Shown here piece by piece: positions 21,986 to 34,134 of a DNA stretch of 64,000 nucleotides; position 1 is the first letter of the stretch, and each line of letters starts with the position of its first letter. The notes beneath the pieces were generated by a model. That model was not told where the DNA came from and made no database searches. It saw nothing but the letters and a program-made list of their open reading frames with translations. The DNA is taken from contig OY978528.1 of the NCBI GenBank assembly GCA_963854835.1, positions 55,528,508 through 55,592,507 of the forward strand, in the 5' to 3' direction. This DNA is from Megamerina dolium. Lineage: Eukaryota > Arthropoda > Insecta > Diptera > Megamerinidae. Made by a program: the position numbers and the translations under genes.

Positions 21986-23305
21986 AAAATGAACAAATCT
22001 AATATACACACATATAAATAAATATATGTACGAAATAAACGAAATAAACTACACCACAACACAAATGTGTTCATTGCTTATTGTACTTGAAGATAATTTC
22101 ATTGTTGCTGTTGTTCTTCTTGTTATTGTATCATTTATTTGTTTCACTTCTTGATGGTCGTCCGTTTTTCTTTATTTTTATTGTATTGTCTTGTCTTCGT
22201 GCCATACGAACCACTTTATGAGGGTAGTGACTTAATGTTCTATACGCTTGTTGATGTTGTTGTGATTTTGGACTCGTTTTTTTGCTTTTTTTTTTTGTTC
22301 ATCCTGGACTATCATCTTGATTTGAACTTTGATGTGAAGTGGGGCAGTAATGATCTGATGCATAGGTATATGCTATGGGGGGGAAACGGGAGATGAAGTA
22401 AGAGTCCAGCTGATGCCTAAGTATGAACTCCATTGTGGTATTAAATATAAGAGTAGGTGGCATGAATATGTTGTTGCTCAATTGGCATTTGGCTTATCAG
22501 TATTACAGAACAGTCATTGTCGTTGGTGTTGTCAGCGTTGTTATAAAGTATGTATATAGCAAAGAGCCAACAACAAAAAACCAATGAGAGTACAAAAAGT
22601 CAACAAATTTGTACGCTCGTTAAATGTAAAACATATCACTTTACGTTATGTTCGTTTTTTATTTATTTTGATTATGCTTTTTTTTTCTTTGTCTGCTTCT
22701 TCCTCACAATCTTATTTCTTATTCTTAAATTTCTTTAGATTTCTTATAGAAGTATGACCATGATTAGTGTTTGCCATTGTCGTTATCATTATATGGTTGT
22801 GCTCTTGGTACTGCTATAAAATATTTAAGGTAAACATTTAAGTTGATGTTTCATTGTTGTTGTTGCTGTTAAAAGCTTTATGAAAACGAAAAAATTGCAA
22901 CGAATTAAATTCAAAACAACAACACATGTAATATTAATGGTGATTAAAATTTTAAAGCAAACTATTACGAAGAAAATGAAAAAGAAAATACAAATAAGTG
23001 CAAGTCGATGTAGAAAAAGAACATAAAAGGAGCAGTGATGAAGTATAGTATTTAAACGGTGAAGATAACTTTAAACACGCAAATTGCACTAATGGCGTAC
23101 TAAGAGTTACAATAACAACAACTAAAGTACAACAACAACAACTGTATGAAATGCTGATCAACATGTAAATGTAATATGGCGAAGTTCATGAAAATTCTAA
23201 CACACACACACACTCATATAAACGTATATTGTACATAGAGAAAAATGAGTTACACGCGATTGTATTCGTGTTAAACATGCACACACATACTTCTACACAA
23301 AAAAA
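21986..23305. other. AT-rich intronic DNA, no gene seen
   Basis: T-rich frames at 22139-22396 and 22550-22738 and a Ser/Cys-rich antisense frame at 22952-23164 have composition bias only. GTT and AAC trinucleotide runs are frequent. Confidence 0.5.
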
Positions 23306-24107
23306 AGGTGTTTTTTTAGAGTGAAGCAGTTTCCGATAGGGATAAAACGGTATAGTAGCTATCACATCTGGTAACCCAAAAGTCCTTTGTATTTAGTAAG
23401 CGCTATTGCAGCGATATTGAAATTTTATTATGAAAATCGTGGTTCGGTTAAACTCAAACATCGCTACAGCCAATTTATGGTCTACATAATTTTTTCTTAT
23501 TTTTGGCTCTATGAGCATGTGACCAAACAAAATTGCCAGATTTGAAGTGAAGATAATCCACAAGAAATTCTTCAGACACCATTACATCCACAAAAACTTA
23601 CTGTTTGGTGCGGTTTATGGACTGATGGAATCATTGGTCCATAGTTCATTAAAAATGCTACAGGCAAAAACAATTCACTATTTGATTCACCAATCATATG
23701 GCGTGAATTTGGAAGATATGCGGTTCAAGGCAAATGGCTCTACGTGCCATACATCGCACATAAGAATCGATTTATTGAAAGAAACTTTTGGAGGCAACAT
23801 AATCTCTCGAAATAGACCTGTGAATTATCGTGCAAGATCTTGCGATTTAACGTCTCTGGACTATTTTTTGTGGGAATATGTGAAAGAGCTAGTTTATGCT
23901 GATAAACTAGCAACTTTGGATGAATTGAGTGAGTGAACTCTTGTCGATATTAGGTCCCAATTGGTTGAAAATTGGGTTTCCAGATTACTCCACGCCAGCT
24001 GCATAAATTTATCCGTCCAATAAAGCCAATTTTTAGTACAGATTATTACGTTTTGTATTTTTTTCTAAATATGACAGCGCCTCACTCTAAAAAACAAAAC
24101 ACCCTGT
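23306..24107 (+). mobile_element. DNA transposon with terminal inverted repeats (mariner/IS630 superfamily)
   Basis: The left end, GGTGTTTTTTTAGAGTGAAG (23307-23326), is mirrored by the right end, whose complement reads AGGGTGTTTTGTTTTTTAGA then GTGAG (24081-24105). Between them is a decayed transposase. At about 800 bp the element is shorter than a full copy. Confidence 0.8.
23530..23990 (+). pseudogene. Transposase of the TIR element, active-site Asp lost
   Basis: The end of the frame at 23547-23936 matches the insect mariner-like transposase family that shows a WFQQDGATCHT segment. Here that segment reads MRFKANGSTCHTSHIRIDLL, so the catalytic Asp is replaced by Asn. Next come ETFGGNIISRNRPVN and ARSCDLTSLDYFLWEYVKEL, which keeps the last catalytic Asp region. 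In the other frame a piece LTVWCGLWTDGIIGPYFIKN-like is seen near 23600. The N-terminal DNA-binding region is mostly missing. The protein cannot be functional. Confidence 0.82.
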
Positions 24108-24233
24108 ACATCAGCACGACTTGGAAAATTCACTTTCAGTGCAATTTGGTGTTGCAAGATGTTAGTAATTGCAACGAAATTGTAACAGCAGTGTATGCAG
24201 CCATACATGAATATGTACCTATGTATTTACATT

Positions 24234-24424
24234 AGGATGGTTCGAATTTTACATCGATTCGGTTCGATCATATATTAAATTTTTTCAATTTCTGGCAAGA
24301 TTTTTGCTTCTATTAAATTTCATGATTAAACATTTTATATTAAACCAATTATTTTGGGAAGGACTTACATTTAGAAAAAAAAACATGAGTTCAAAAAATT
24401 TAATCGAATAAATCAACCCACCCT
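24234..24424. mobile_element. Possible MITE with imperfect terminal repeats
   Basis: The left end AGGATGGTTCGAATTTT and the right end, whose complement is AGGGTGGGTTGATTTATTCG, are related over about 17 bases. The 191-bp interior has no coding capacity. The match has several mismatches and no clear target duplication. Confidence 0.3.
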
Positions 24425-25849
24425 GAGGTACATGTAGCTAATCTAAATATCCTTTGTTTTTCGCCATTTTGCAATACTACCTCAGGCTTAATTTACGCCA
24501 TACTGATGCTTCCATTAATAGCCGACATATGAACTTCTAGTAAAAGTAAGGCAGTGAAGCAAGACAAGGAAAAAAACAAAACACAAAGTAAAACAACGGA
24601 ACCAGGACAAAGTGCAGCTAACTAGAATGTTGAGTACAATGCAACAAATGAGGAAAAACCCAACAACTTTAAGCTGAAAATGTACTTTTTGGCAAAACCC
24701 CAAAGTAAGTAGTAGATACGTATTGCATGTATAGGTTTACGATACATCATAACAGGGAGCATCATCAGCAACAATATTTTCTTTCATATGAGAGTGTATC
24801 GCGGAACAATGAAAAATGCTTGCTATCTTAATGGACATTAGTAAATATAACTATAAGTAGGTAGTGATGTTCGATGGTGGAGATGTTCTTAATGGTACCT
24901 AGCTGTGCTCTGCTGTACTTTAGCGCAATACTCAACCAGCGTCTATGCATATTACCTTGCGAACCACGGGGAAGTCAATTACGCCATTGTATATAATCAT
25001 AGAATGAGTTACAATAGTAAAATAAAATTTTGACTTAAGAAATATATTACTGAAAAGAAATTCGCAAAAGAACTAAATTAAAGCAATGTAGGGGCAGCCA
25101 ATTAAAAATGCTAATATGTTACAATATTTTATTATAATTATTGAATGAGCTTGCCTAAATATATGATAATAATAACTTGGAAATAGTTCTAATCTGGTTA
25201 AAGGTAATACAGTGCGAATCAATTGAATGAATGTCTGAACATTGAAAGGTTATACTAATTGATTGGTTTTTCCGAACGAATAAACTTGCTTAAAGATGTA
25301 ACATCAACTCCTTGGAGCATTGGTTCAAGTCTAATTAAATGTAATGCAATAAGAATTAGTTGCTTGAATGCTTCAATACTGGAAGTTTTGATGAAATTTC
25401 ATTATTATTTAATATTTGTGGTAAAAGGTTTTATTCCATAGTTGAAAAAGAAAAATGAAATAATTTAATTTCAAATAATCTTCCTATTTCTTTTGGTAGT
25501 TAGTTCAGAGGTAGAGTCGATCTAACAGAGTATTTACTATTTTCATGTAATGAAAATATAGCGAAAGAAAAATTGACTACCTCAAATAATGAACTTTATT
25601 AAACGAATAGCAAAATATTTATAATGATAATCGTTAGGGGAACAAATCATCAATTTCAAAGAGCACTTTATTTTTCTTCTTTCTTGCTGTCATTCGTATT
25701 AGTTTATTAAAATATCTACTGAAATTTTTATACGAACGATCCCAGCAGTCCGGACTGCTCTGTAAAAACGGTTTGGGTGCAGAGGATAATCTAGTATCCG
25801 CGTCAGCTACAGAAAAAATATTTTCATCAGCTGAAATAAATTATTGAAG
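24425..25849. other. AT-rich intronic DNA, no gene seen
   Basis: No coding frame or repeat family is recognised. A slightly GC-richer patch lies at about 25735-25830. Confidence 0.5.
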
Positions 25850-26200
25850 AAAGTTATTTATGTATGTACAAAAGATAAAATTTATTAATAGCATTCAATA
25901 AGTAAGCTTTTGTAGTGAAAAGTGGAGATGATATATCAAACACATAATAGTACGAATTAAAATCGCAACATAAACAGCGAAACGGATCATGTTGTGCATA
26001 ATTCGTTTTACAAGTAACGATCTTAATAGGTACATAGTACCGTGTCACTCTTGACGGTATATTAAAACTTAATTCATTAAGAAGGAAAGGGCTATATACA
26101 TCTCCAATTAAAAGTTTAACTATAAATGCTACATTCAGCATTAATCGCCGACTCTCCAAAGATTGCAGATTCAAAAGCTTAGATTTAAATGCTGACCAAT
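25850..26200 (-). pseudogene. 3' end of a non-LTR retrotransposon ORF2 (CR1/L2-like RT tail)
   Basis: Read leftward, an open frame of 106 codons (26174-25854) begins NLQSLESRRLMLNVAFIVKL, then LIGDVYSPFLLNELSFNIPS, TNYAQHDPFRCLCC and ends FYLLYIHK. This layout is common at the C terminus of CR1/L2/jockey-like LINE proteins, where a 'leu-LESRR..' helix precedes a 'PSR...R..TNYG..PI.R' segment. The frame has no internal stop, but the rest of ORF2 is absent upstream. It could instead be a fragment of another LINE clade. Confidence 0.6.
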
Positions 26201-29200
26201 AATTTAGGTGTAACAGAAATTAGATGCATTGTGACAGTTTTTGTGTAGCCATTATTTTGAAAGAAGGTCATATGTTCAATTAACTGATTGGGAGACAATC
26301 TATAACCATTTAAGTTGAGTTAAGAAAGAATTAATTAATCAACGATATCACTCCTCTCATAATTTGGTCATGATTGCATTAAATTTTCGAATAAACCTGC
26401 TATAAAAATCATAAAATTGATTCGTAGAGTTTTTATTACATTTTTAATTTCCAAGTCTCTTCACTTTGGGTCTTATAATTGTTTAAACTCGTTTAGTTTT
26501 CGATTTGATTAACATTTTCTAATCAGAATAACATCATTACATATTTACGCTCAATAAGAGTTGGATTAAAGATGTTTCTTATTGTTTCTGAAAGCATAAA
26601 ATTTGTTAGGGAGGAAACTTGATAGAGGAGTTTTGGGTTAAATGTTCAAAATATATAATTCAACCTTATACTTTACCTCTTTAGAGGTGATATCTCAGTA
26701 GTTATCGGGCTATTTACCATAGTTCCCACAGAGGGTAAGTATGTTCAGAAGAAATTTTCGCCAGAATAAATGAATGGTTGTCAGCGATACATTTGACATC
26801 TCTAGGGTCACTAAAGTATTTTTATAAAAACATCAATTCTGTGGTGGGGTAGTTAAGTGTTGTTAAGTATTTGTTAAAGCGTAGAGGTAGAGGGTAATTA
26901 TGTTTGGGAAATATTTTTGAAATAACAAATTAATGGAAGATCGTCATACATTTCACCAATTTAGGAGCAACATTTGAGTAACTGTCAAGGTAATTGTCAA
27001 TTTTTGTGCAATTTGTTTGAATTTTAACTTCGAATTGCTACCATGAATCATTAGGCCACTCCCAACATTTTTCACAGAGCCTCATAAAATCATAGTAACA
27101 ATTCTGATGACACATTTAGTCAGATTTATGCCCCTTGACCAACGTTTACCCCTGCATCTCTTGATCAAATTTCCCCTACAGTAGTTCTTGCATTTAAACA
27201 TTTTTGTACTAACTATATAATCTTTATTCATTCATTATCCAAGGCATTCTTTTGTATACACTCTTCTGAACACCCCATTTTAAATACACTGTCACATTAC
27301 TGAAGCAAGAGTGAATTTATTTTGACTTTCAATTCTGTTCTATTCTGATTAGATTCAAAATATCCTATTTTACCGTGAAAGAACTATTCTAACATTGAAT
27401 CCATTCTTTGTTGCTTGTTGTTATTGTGCGAGTGAACATATGAACATCGTTCCTCATTTCTGTCTGTGTGCCTCTTTGACTTTTTTCGCTTTGTCTCTAT
27501 GTCACATCGAGCAAACTCAATTGAATATGAAAACGTTTTATGTGTCAGGTTATTCTTCCATCCAATATTATAAAATAAGTAACAATTCTGCCAATAACTA
27601 TGCTACATTATATAGAAAAAATACATAAAAATAATATTTATAATTTACACACGAATTACAAAACTAGTACATAATTTAAAAAATATGATAAAATGTGTAA
27701 AAATATGAAATACCCTTAATTTTAATGTACTAGTGATATTTATGGCAATTCATAAAATATGATTATACATAGTTTCGAATATAAATACTTACGAATGTGT
27801 GCGAACCCAATAGATTTGATCAACCCTTTTCCCAATTCAACTCATACTTTGCACAATTTTCCCCACAATTACTTTCGTTATCATTACCATCTATAAGCAG
27901 CAGCAATATCATTTTAAACATAACCATAATAATAATCATTATTATGAACAGCATCATCATCATCATCACCATCAATATTCACATCATCTCATCGTCTATG
28001 CGAACTGTTGTATATTATCATTTTTTTAACAATATTTTTCTTTTCATACGTCGACTTGTATTCCCACACAGAAACGCTCGTATATGTAGCACATACTTAT
28101 TATCATCCATTCATTCATTCATTTTTGATATTTTTTTTTGCTAATATACTTATGAAGATAGACAGAAATCGCACCAGTGCCACTTCATTTCCATTTTTTT
28201 CTCTGTTATTCATGTTGGTGTTATTTGGTGAGCCTTAAAATAAATGTGTGCAAATTTTAACCATCATCAATTCGAAGCAAACGTCTTTCCAATTTTGACA
28301 ACGCACGTACGCACTTTAATCGTACTAAGCATCGGAAAACACTCGCCTCATAAGGTGCCCCAATATGTACGAGTGAGTATATGCATCACAAACCATACCA
28401 ACGTCCGTCCGCAAATATTATATGTATATATAAACATACACACATGCAGCTATATACCAAAATATATGCCATCATGTATCAGAAGAACTTATGTAGCCGC
28501 AAATCACCAATTAAATATTTATACTTCAATCTACTCAACTCAACGAATTTATAACATTTCATATACATAGATATACATCTACATATATATATGTATGTTA
28601 TAAATATGAAAATGGTGCATGGAAAAAAACATATATATGTACTCGTACATATACAGTATAAGGATACAAGTGTAGCAAGCAAGCAATCGAATCTTCACTA
28701 GCACCCAGGCAATGTGAATTTGTGATGTGCATGTTGAATAAATTTTCAAAAATTGCAATAAAAGATACTCTCCCTTTATATTTTTCATTCACTGTAGTAA
28801 GAATATACTTTTAGTGTGTAAAGGGTGTATATTGACAGTATCGTATTTATGGAATAAAAAAAACATTCATTTCATAATTTTACAACATTTAGTATTTAAA
28901 TATTCAAAGTGGGCAATGGATATAAATCTAATATTTTTAGTAATGGGTAATTGAAGGATAGGGTATAATTGGATAATCAGGAGAAGGAGAATAACAATTC
29001 CTGCCGCTTTACGTTTTAATTCTTTGTATTACCAATCTTGAAAATAAAATGCTCAATGAGCATTGGCAAAAGAGAGACCTTCATGTATAAGTATACAATA
29101 ATAAAGTGAATTCCTAAAAGTGATATTCAGTGATTGGGTCATTCCATTAAAAAATAATTGTCCATTATATGGAAAACTCATTCAAAAAATTTGCATTTTT

Positions 29201-29299
29201 GAAATCTTGGAATACCACATCTTTGGCTTCCTCATTTATGGCAAAAATATAGATTATACCTTCCTATCATACTATCCTAACTTGTCGACTTTAGCCGAA
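26201..29299. other. AT-rich intronic DNA with simple repeats
   Basis: It holds a degenerate duplication at 26730-26970 (separate entry), ATC/CAT runs near 27950-27990 and TA-rich stretches near 28425-28460 and 28560-28600. No gene is seen; the frames of 60-115 codons are low-complexity. Confidence 0.5.
26732..26968. repeat. Degenerate tandem duplication, period about 160 bp
   Basis: The block 'gagggtaagtatgtt ... aataaatgaatgg ... atacatttgac' at 26732-26800 recurs as 'gagggtaattatgtt ... aacaaattaatgg ... atacatttcac' at 26891-26957, with many substitutions. The function and family are unknown. Confidence 0.45.
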
Positions 29300-29405
29300 A
29301 ATTCAATGCCAGTCGCCTCTGTGTTAATATCAGCAATATCAGCGCGTATCAGCTTATGGTTGCACTTCGCAACAACTTCTCTCTGGAAAACTTCCAGGCT
29401 GTAGG
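29300..29405 (-). mobile_element. Scrap of the RTE-like element
   Basis: The plus strand reads 'taatatcagcaatatcagcg' and 'aacttctctctggaaaactt'. These correspond to 'ctatgtcaatgtcagcg' and 'aacttttctctcgaaaactc' in the minus-strand RTE copy at 11.3-11.45 kb, with the middle deleted. It is short and diverged. Confidence 0.45.
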
Positions 29406-29441
29406 GCTTTATTTAAGAAAGGGTATGATATGGTATGAGTA

Positions 29442-29804
29442 GGTGCCGTGGCTCAGTGTTTGGTGCATTGGCCTTCTAATCTGTAGATCGTGGGTTCAAT
29501 CCCCGGCAGAAGCATAAATTTAATATCGAAAAGATAATTCTTTCGGACGGAACCCACCTGTCGGCAAGCAAATGGCAATTCTTCCGGCAGTAATGATTTG
29601 CCATGGAAAAGCTTCTAAAAGCACTCTATGACAAAGCTCAGAAAAAGCCTTGTCGCAAGAGTTCTGCAGTTCTGAATCGGCTAATATAAGTAATACTGTT
29701 CTAGTACTCTCCAAACTTTAACACGCACAACAGTAATGGAAAAAAACCTCGGACAAAGAGTCCTTCGGGACTTATAAGTTCCACATATTTATTTATTTAT
29801 TTAG
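29442..29804 (+). mobile_element. tRNA-derived SINE, full length
   Basis: The head is GTGCCGTGGCTCAGTG (A-box region), CTTCTAATCTGTAGATC and a perfect B box GGTTCAATCC. The complete body is followed by the hairpin AGTCC-TTCG-GGACT (29759-29772) and the tail ACATATTTATTTATTTATTT. The A box carries a change in its last bases (GTGTTTGG where the 9.17 kb copy has GTGGTTAG). The minus-strand frame at 29520-29714 is not a gene. Confidence 0.93.
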
Positions 29805-30289
29805 AGATTGTCACTAGAAATCATGGTCCTATTACATCAAATTCAATTATTATGAGCGTTGTTATTGCAAACAGCACCTGCACTTAAAACTAAATATTAT
29901 AAAAATGAACTATATAAAATATTATAAAAGTGTTACCAAAAAGGTATTTAATTATATTCACTATGTAGCTACCTTTATAAGAACGCTCTCAAAGCAAATA
30001 TTCAGAAACAATTGGAACAAATTGAGTTTTTCTTTTGTTTTTGTTTTTTTGTCTTACCATCTAGTGTACCAGGTATTTACAGTATTCCTATTCCTACAAT
30101 TGCGTTTGAAAAATCTCCTGTTTAATGTTTCTACCCCAACAAATGTCAATTTTATTTATAGACGTAGCCGTGCATTCATAAAATAAACCTCAACAAAAAA
30201 TGACCATCAGCCCTGAACAAAAAACCAATATCAATGGCAAGATGGAAAAGTATATGGCATTAGTAAATGAAAAATAACAAAACCTATGA
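29805..30289. other. AT-rich intronic DNA, no gene seen
   Basis: An open frame of 93 codons at 29905-30186 has no recognisable domain and is A/T-biased. Confidence 0.5.
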
Positions 30290-30990
30290 CCTTACTTACT
30301 TACTTATGTGGCCATTACAACCGAAAATCGATTTAGGCTGAATCTAGCATGCTTCGCCAGCCAGCTCTTTCCTTCGCTAGTTGGCGTCAGTTAGAAATTC
30401 CACGCACTGACAAGTTCCCCAGTACTTGACCTTTCCACGGGAGGTTAGATCTGCCTCTTCTGCGTCGTCCACCGGCGAGTTCCGAATATAACACGTTCTT
30501 ACCCGGAGCGTATTCTTCCATTCGCTGAATTTTAATGGGATTTATTTTAATGCGCTTAATGGTTGTACCTTATTCGATACCCGCCTGCTACGCAAATAGG
30601 TCCAAAGATCTTGCGCAAGACTTTTCTCTCGAAAACTCCGAGCATTCTCTGATCTAAGGTGGAAATTGTCCAAGCTTCGGTGCCATATGTAAGGAGAGGC
30701 ATGATGACAGCCTTGTAGAGTGTGGTTTTCGTTGCTCAAGAGAGAGCTCGACTTCTCTCTTGAGTTAGCAAGAGTGATCCTGCGCAATATTTCAGGCTGA
30801 CGTCATTACTGGTGTTAATGCTGGTTTCAAAATAGATAAAGTCCTTCACTTCAAAAGCGTAGTTATCAACAGTGACGTGCTGTACAAGACGCTGGGATTT
30901 TTTGTTTGTTAATACTAGGGAACTTCGTTTTGTCCTCGTACACCGTGAGACCCATTCGACACGACTCTCTTTCCAACTAAGACTTATGAC
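30290..30990 (-). mobile_element. RTE-like retrotransposon, 3' part (pseudogene)
   Basis: It reads leftward from just after RT motif C to the (TTAC)n tail (plus strand 30291-30305). In order on the minus strand are the segment matching GLTVNEGKTKYL, the connection region with SLVLTNKKSQRLVQHVTVDN and YAFEVKDFIYFETSINT, then RRITLANS, a LLSNENHTL-type stretch, a FERKVL-like stretch and the basic C-terminal block. Frames switch several times, including around 30736-30787. It keeps exactly the connection region that is deleted from the copy at 14.7-16.1 kb. Confidence 0.87.
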
Positions 30991-33900
30991 CATTTGACAG
31001 TAATTCATACACATGGAGATTCTTGTGGGTATAGAGGATAAGATGTTTTCGCAAAGTTGTGCACTAATGGACCGGACAAAATCAGAAATAGTGAGCACTA
31101 TGCAAAATCAACTTTTTCCGGTTTTTCTGATTGTATGTTGATGAAATGTTTTGTGAAAAAAGAAAAACACCCTTTACATACTCAATGACTTTAAAGAACG
31201 CTTCCCTATATTTATGTGATGTTTCAAATCGAGTTAGACTAGAGTGGCTTCTTCACATTCATACCAATGAGATGAAATAAGGGAAAAAATACGAATGAAA
31301 TAAATGGGAATCTCTCAGCGGTATTTCCGCCTGTCCATCTATCTGGCTGCTTATCTGCCTATCGTTATGTATCAGCGTCTCGTGTCTGCCAAAGATGCTT
31401 ATCGGAAACTTGTAGCTTCTCATAGCCATATTACACACAGCATGGGTACATTAAATTTAGCACTTAACGTTATCCTTATTATTGTATTGTTGTTGTTGTT
31501 GTTGTTGTAGTTGGTACTGCTGCTATATATTTTTATAACTTGTTCATATTATAAGTATAAAAATAGGTACTATATATATAATATATATGTATATAATATG
31601 CTGTTGCTTATTTCATAGTTGTTGTATCGCGTCTTCGCATCGTCTCGTTACCATCTGAGTAGTCACTATCGTTATTGTTGTTATTCTTCATTTGGTTGAT
31701 ACTGTTTTTTTTTTTTTAGGTAAATTGTAGCTTTTCCGCCTTCAGACATTTGCTTACATGTACTACGCGAATTGAAAGCAGACGAGACATATTATTGTTA
31801 GCGTAGTAACTGAAAAGTATTGTACTTACGCTTATTCTTATATACCATCGATATGTATGAAAATATTTTATTTTCGTGTGGATGTGATTGTGTGTCTTCG
31901 CTTTTGTACTTTAAATCACAAACCCAACAAGCAAAAATTAACTTAAAATATGCTTAATACAAGTTTGTTTAAATAAAGATCAAGCTTACTAAACTCTGAT
32001 TTTTCGATTATAAAACACTTGAACGTAAGCGAAATATAATCGAAACGGAAATTTGGTAATAATCGCATATTATATGAATGCACATTTCTTTGAGAAACAA
32101 ACATACATAAATAAACGACGATTATATACTAATTTTTTGTGGGCATATAATTAATAAAAATAAATTTTGGAACTTGAACGTCTTGAAACATTGTTTAATC
32201 GCCGCATTTCTCAAGTACGAAGGCTTCTGGAAGGAGTTGCAAATATCATAAATTGAATTTAAAGGTAAAAGTTAAGTGAGTATGTATGATATGTAAGCTA
32301 TGGTAAGCTACGAGCCCATATTTTATTGTCGGTTCCTCCCCATGACAATATTTAAGCTACAACGTCATTTATAATTCATAATTTTTACATAAAGTTTACA
32401 TTTTAATCTTATAATATGCAGGATACACCCAAGATCTATATTAAAAACATAAAGTAAGCTGAATAACAAAAATGCTTATTTAAGTGTTATTGAAGCTAAT
32501 TTACAATTTTTTTTTTTATACACTTACAGAAATGCTTGTTGGGTAGCGATCTACAGTCGTTGGCACACACACGTTTCTTTTGCGTATGTAAATATGAGTA
32601 TAACATATAAATGGGTGTGTGTGTATTACTAATGTATTTCGTGTCTGCGGCAATGTGTATTGAGTTGGTTGATGTTACACATTTCGTTTTTTTTTTGTTG
32701 CCATCATCCTTCATTTCCAAGTATCTGACTATGATACTTACATAGTGAAGGATATTTGCAGCAAGCGAAATTATTGTTTTTGTTGTTACTGTTGTGTAGT
32801 GGGATTTTAACTTAAGATGTTGATATCCACTGACAAATTCTTGTGAATAAATTTTCAGCATTTTTGTTGTTTTTTTTCTTATTGCTGTTTCTTCCCATGT
32901 TTATTTGATTGTTACACTTTTACTCGAAAATATTAGAGTACAAATCCACTAAAGTATCTGTTGAACTGTTGTTTTTTTTTTTAATGGTATGTTTGATGTT
33001 GTTTTTCTTTTTGTTCAATGCTTTCTATTTAAAATTTGGACTTCGCTTTTTATATTATAAATATTATTTTCTATTTTAGGAAATGATCATATTTATAATC
33101 GTGAACTTAACTCATAAAATTCATGATAATTTCGATAAAAAATGTTTTCTAATGGAAAACATTTTATATATATGCAAGTTCATAAATTCTAGTATAATAT
33201 ACATTACATATTCGAGAAGGATAGACGTACACCAGTACTCTAATATTATGGATGGACATCACACTGAGTAATCATCGATCTTCTGATACAAGTTCGAGTA
33301 TTAACCTAGTAAAAATATATTGAAAGATGTCGAAATATGAAGGAACTCAGTCGCTTATACTTTACGGACAAATCAGGATTACTATGAATTTATAAAACGT
33401 GTTTTTTCGAGGGTTTTTAAATATCAAAAGGTCAACAGTGGTTCTTTGAATTAAGCAGTGCCAAATATATATATGAATATGATTTCAATGTGTTAATAAT
33501 ATAAAAGAATATTCAAATATTAAATAAAAATAATATTCCATTTAAAATGTTTAATAACATAGAAAAAATTGTGGTTATCATTCACATAATTTCTATATCA
33601 TACATATATGTTAGGGTGTATCGAGATTCAAAAAAAAATTTCTACAGAAGAATAACCTATACAGGGGGTCATATAAAGATCAGAAAAACAAAATCAGTGT
33701 GTTAAAAAAATTTTGTTTAGGATTGCTACCTGCCGACTTTTTCTTTTAAAGGTTTTAAAGATATCTTTCATTGACAATTTTTATGAAATTCACTAGACAT
33801 ATTATTCCCGATTCGGCATCTAAAAGTAGATAAGCTGATGCTTGTCTTTTAACTCAGAAAGACATTGTTTTTAGAGACTTCACATGTAAAAATGGTTAAT

Positions 33901-34134
33901 AAAAGATGTGCTTGAAGCCAAAGCAAAAATTCGCGAGGCGGCAACCCTAAACATAATTTTCTAAGTAAAATCAGCACACCGTAACGTACATATGGAAATT
34001 GATTTCAATTATAGATTGTAACACTTTTTCAAATGAACTAATATTATATGTAAATATAAAATCAGACAAATTTTTTTATTATCGGATCGTCTAGTATGAA
34101 ATGGTACGATGGGAAATGGAAATTCAATTGATTT
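30991..34134. other. AT-rich intronic DNA with microsatellites
   Basis: It contains a (GTT)n run at 31484-31509 and TA-rich text at 31570-31600. From about 33600 a block beginning 'tagggtgtatcgagattc' may be an unidentified repeat. No exon is recognised. Confidence 0.45.
31484..31509. repeat. Trinucleotide microsatellite (GTT)n
   Basis: Eight tandem copies of the trinucleotide. Confidence 0.9.

Noticed and set aside
29520..29714. Related short frames over 29520-29714, 47363-47635 and 58021-58336 that could pass for a small gene family
   Set aside because: All lie inside SINE copies. Their similarity is SINE identity; there is no conserved start or coding constraint.
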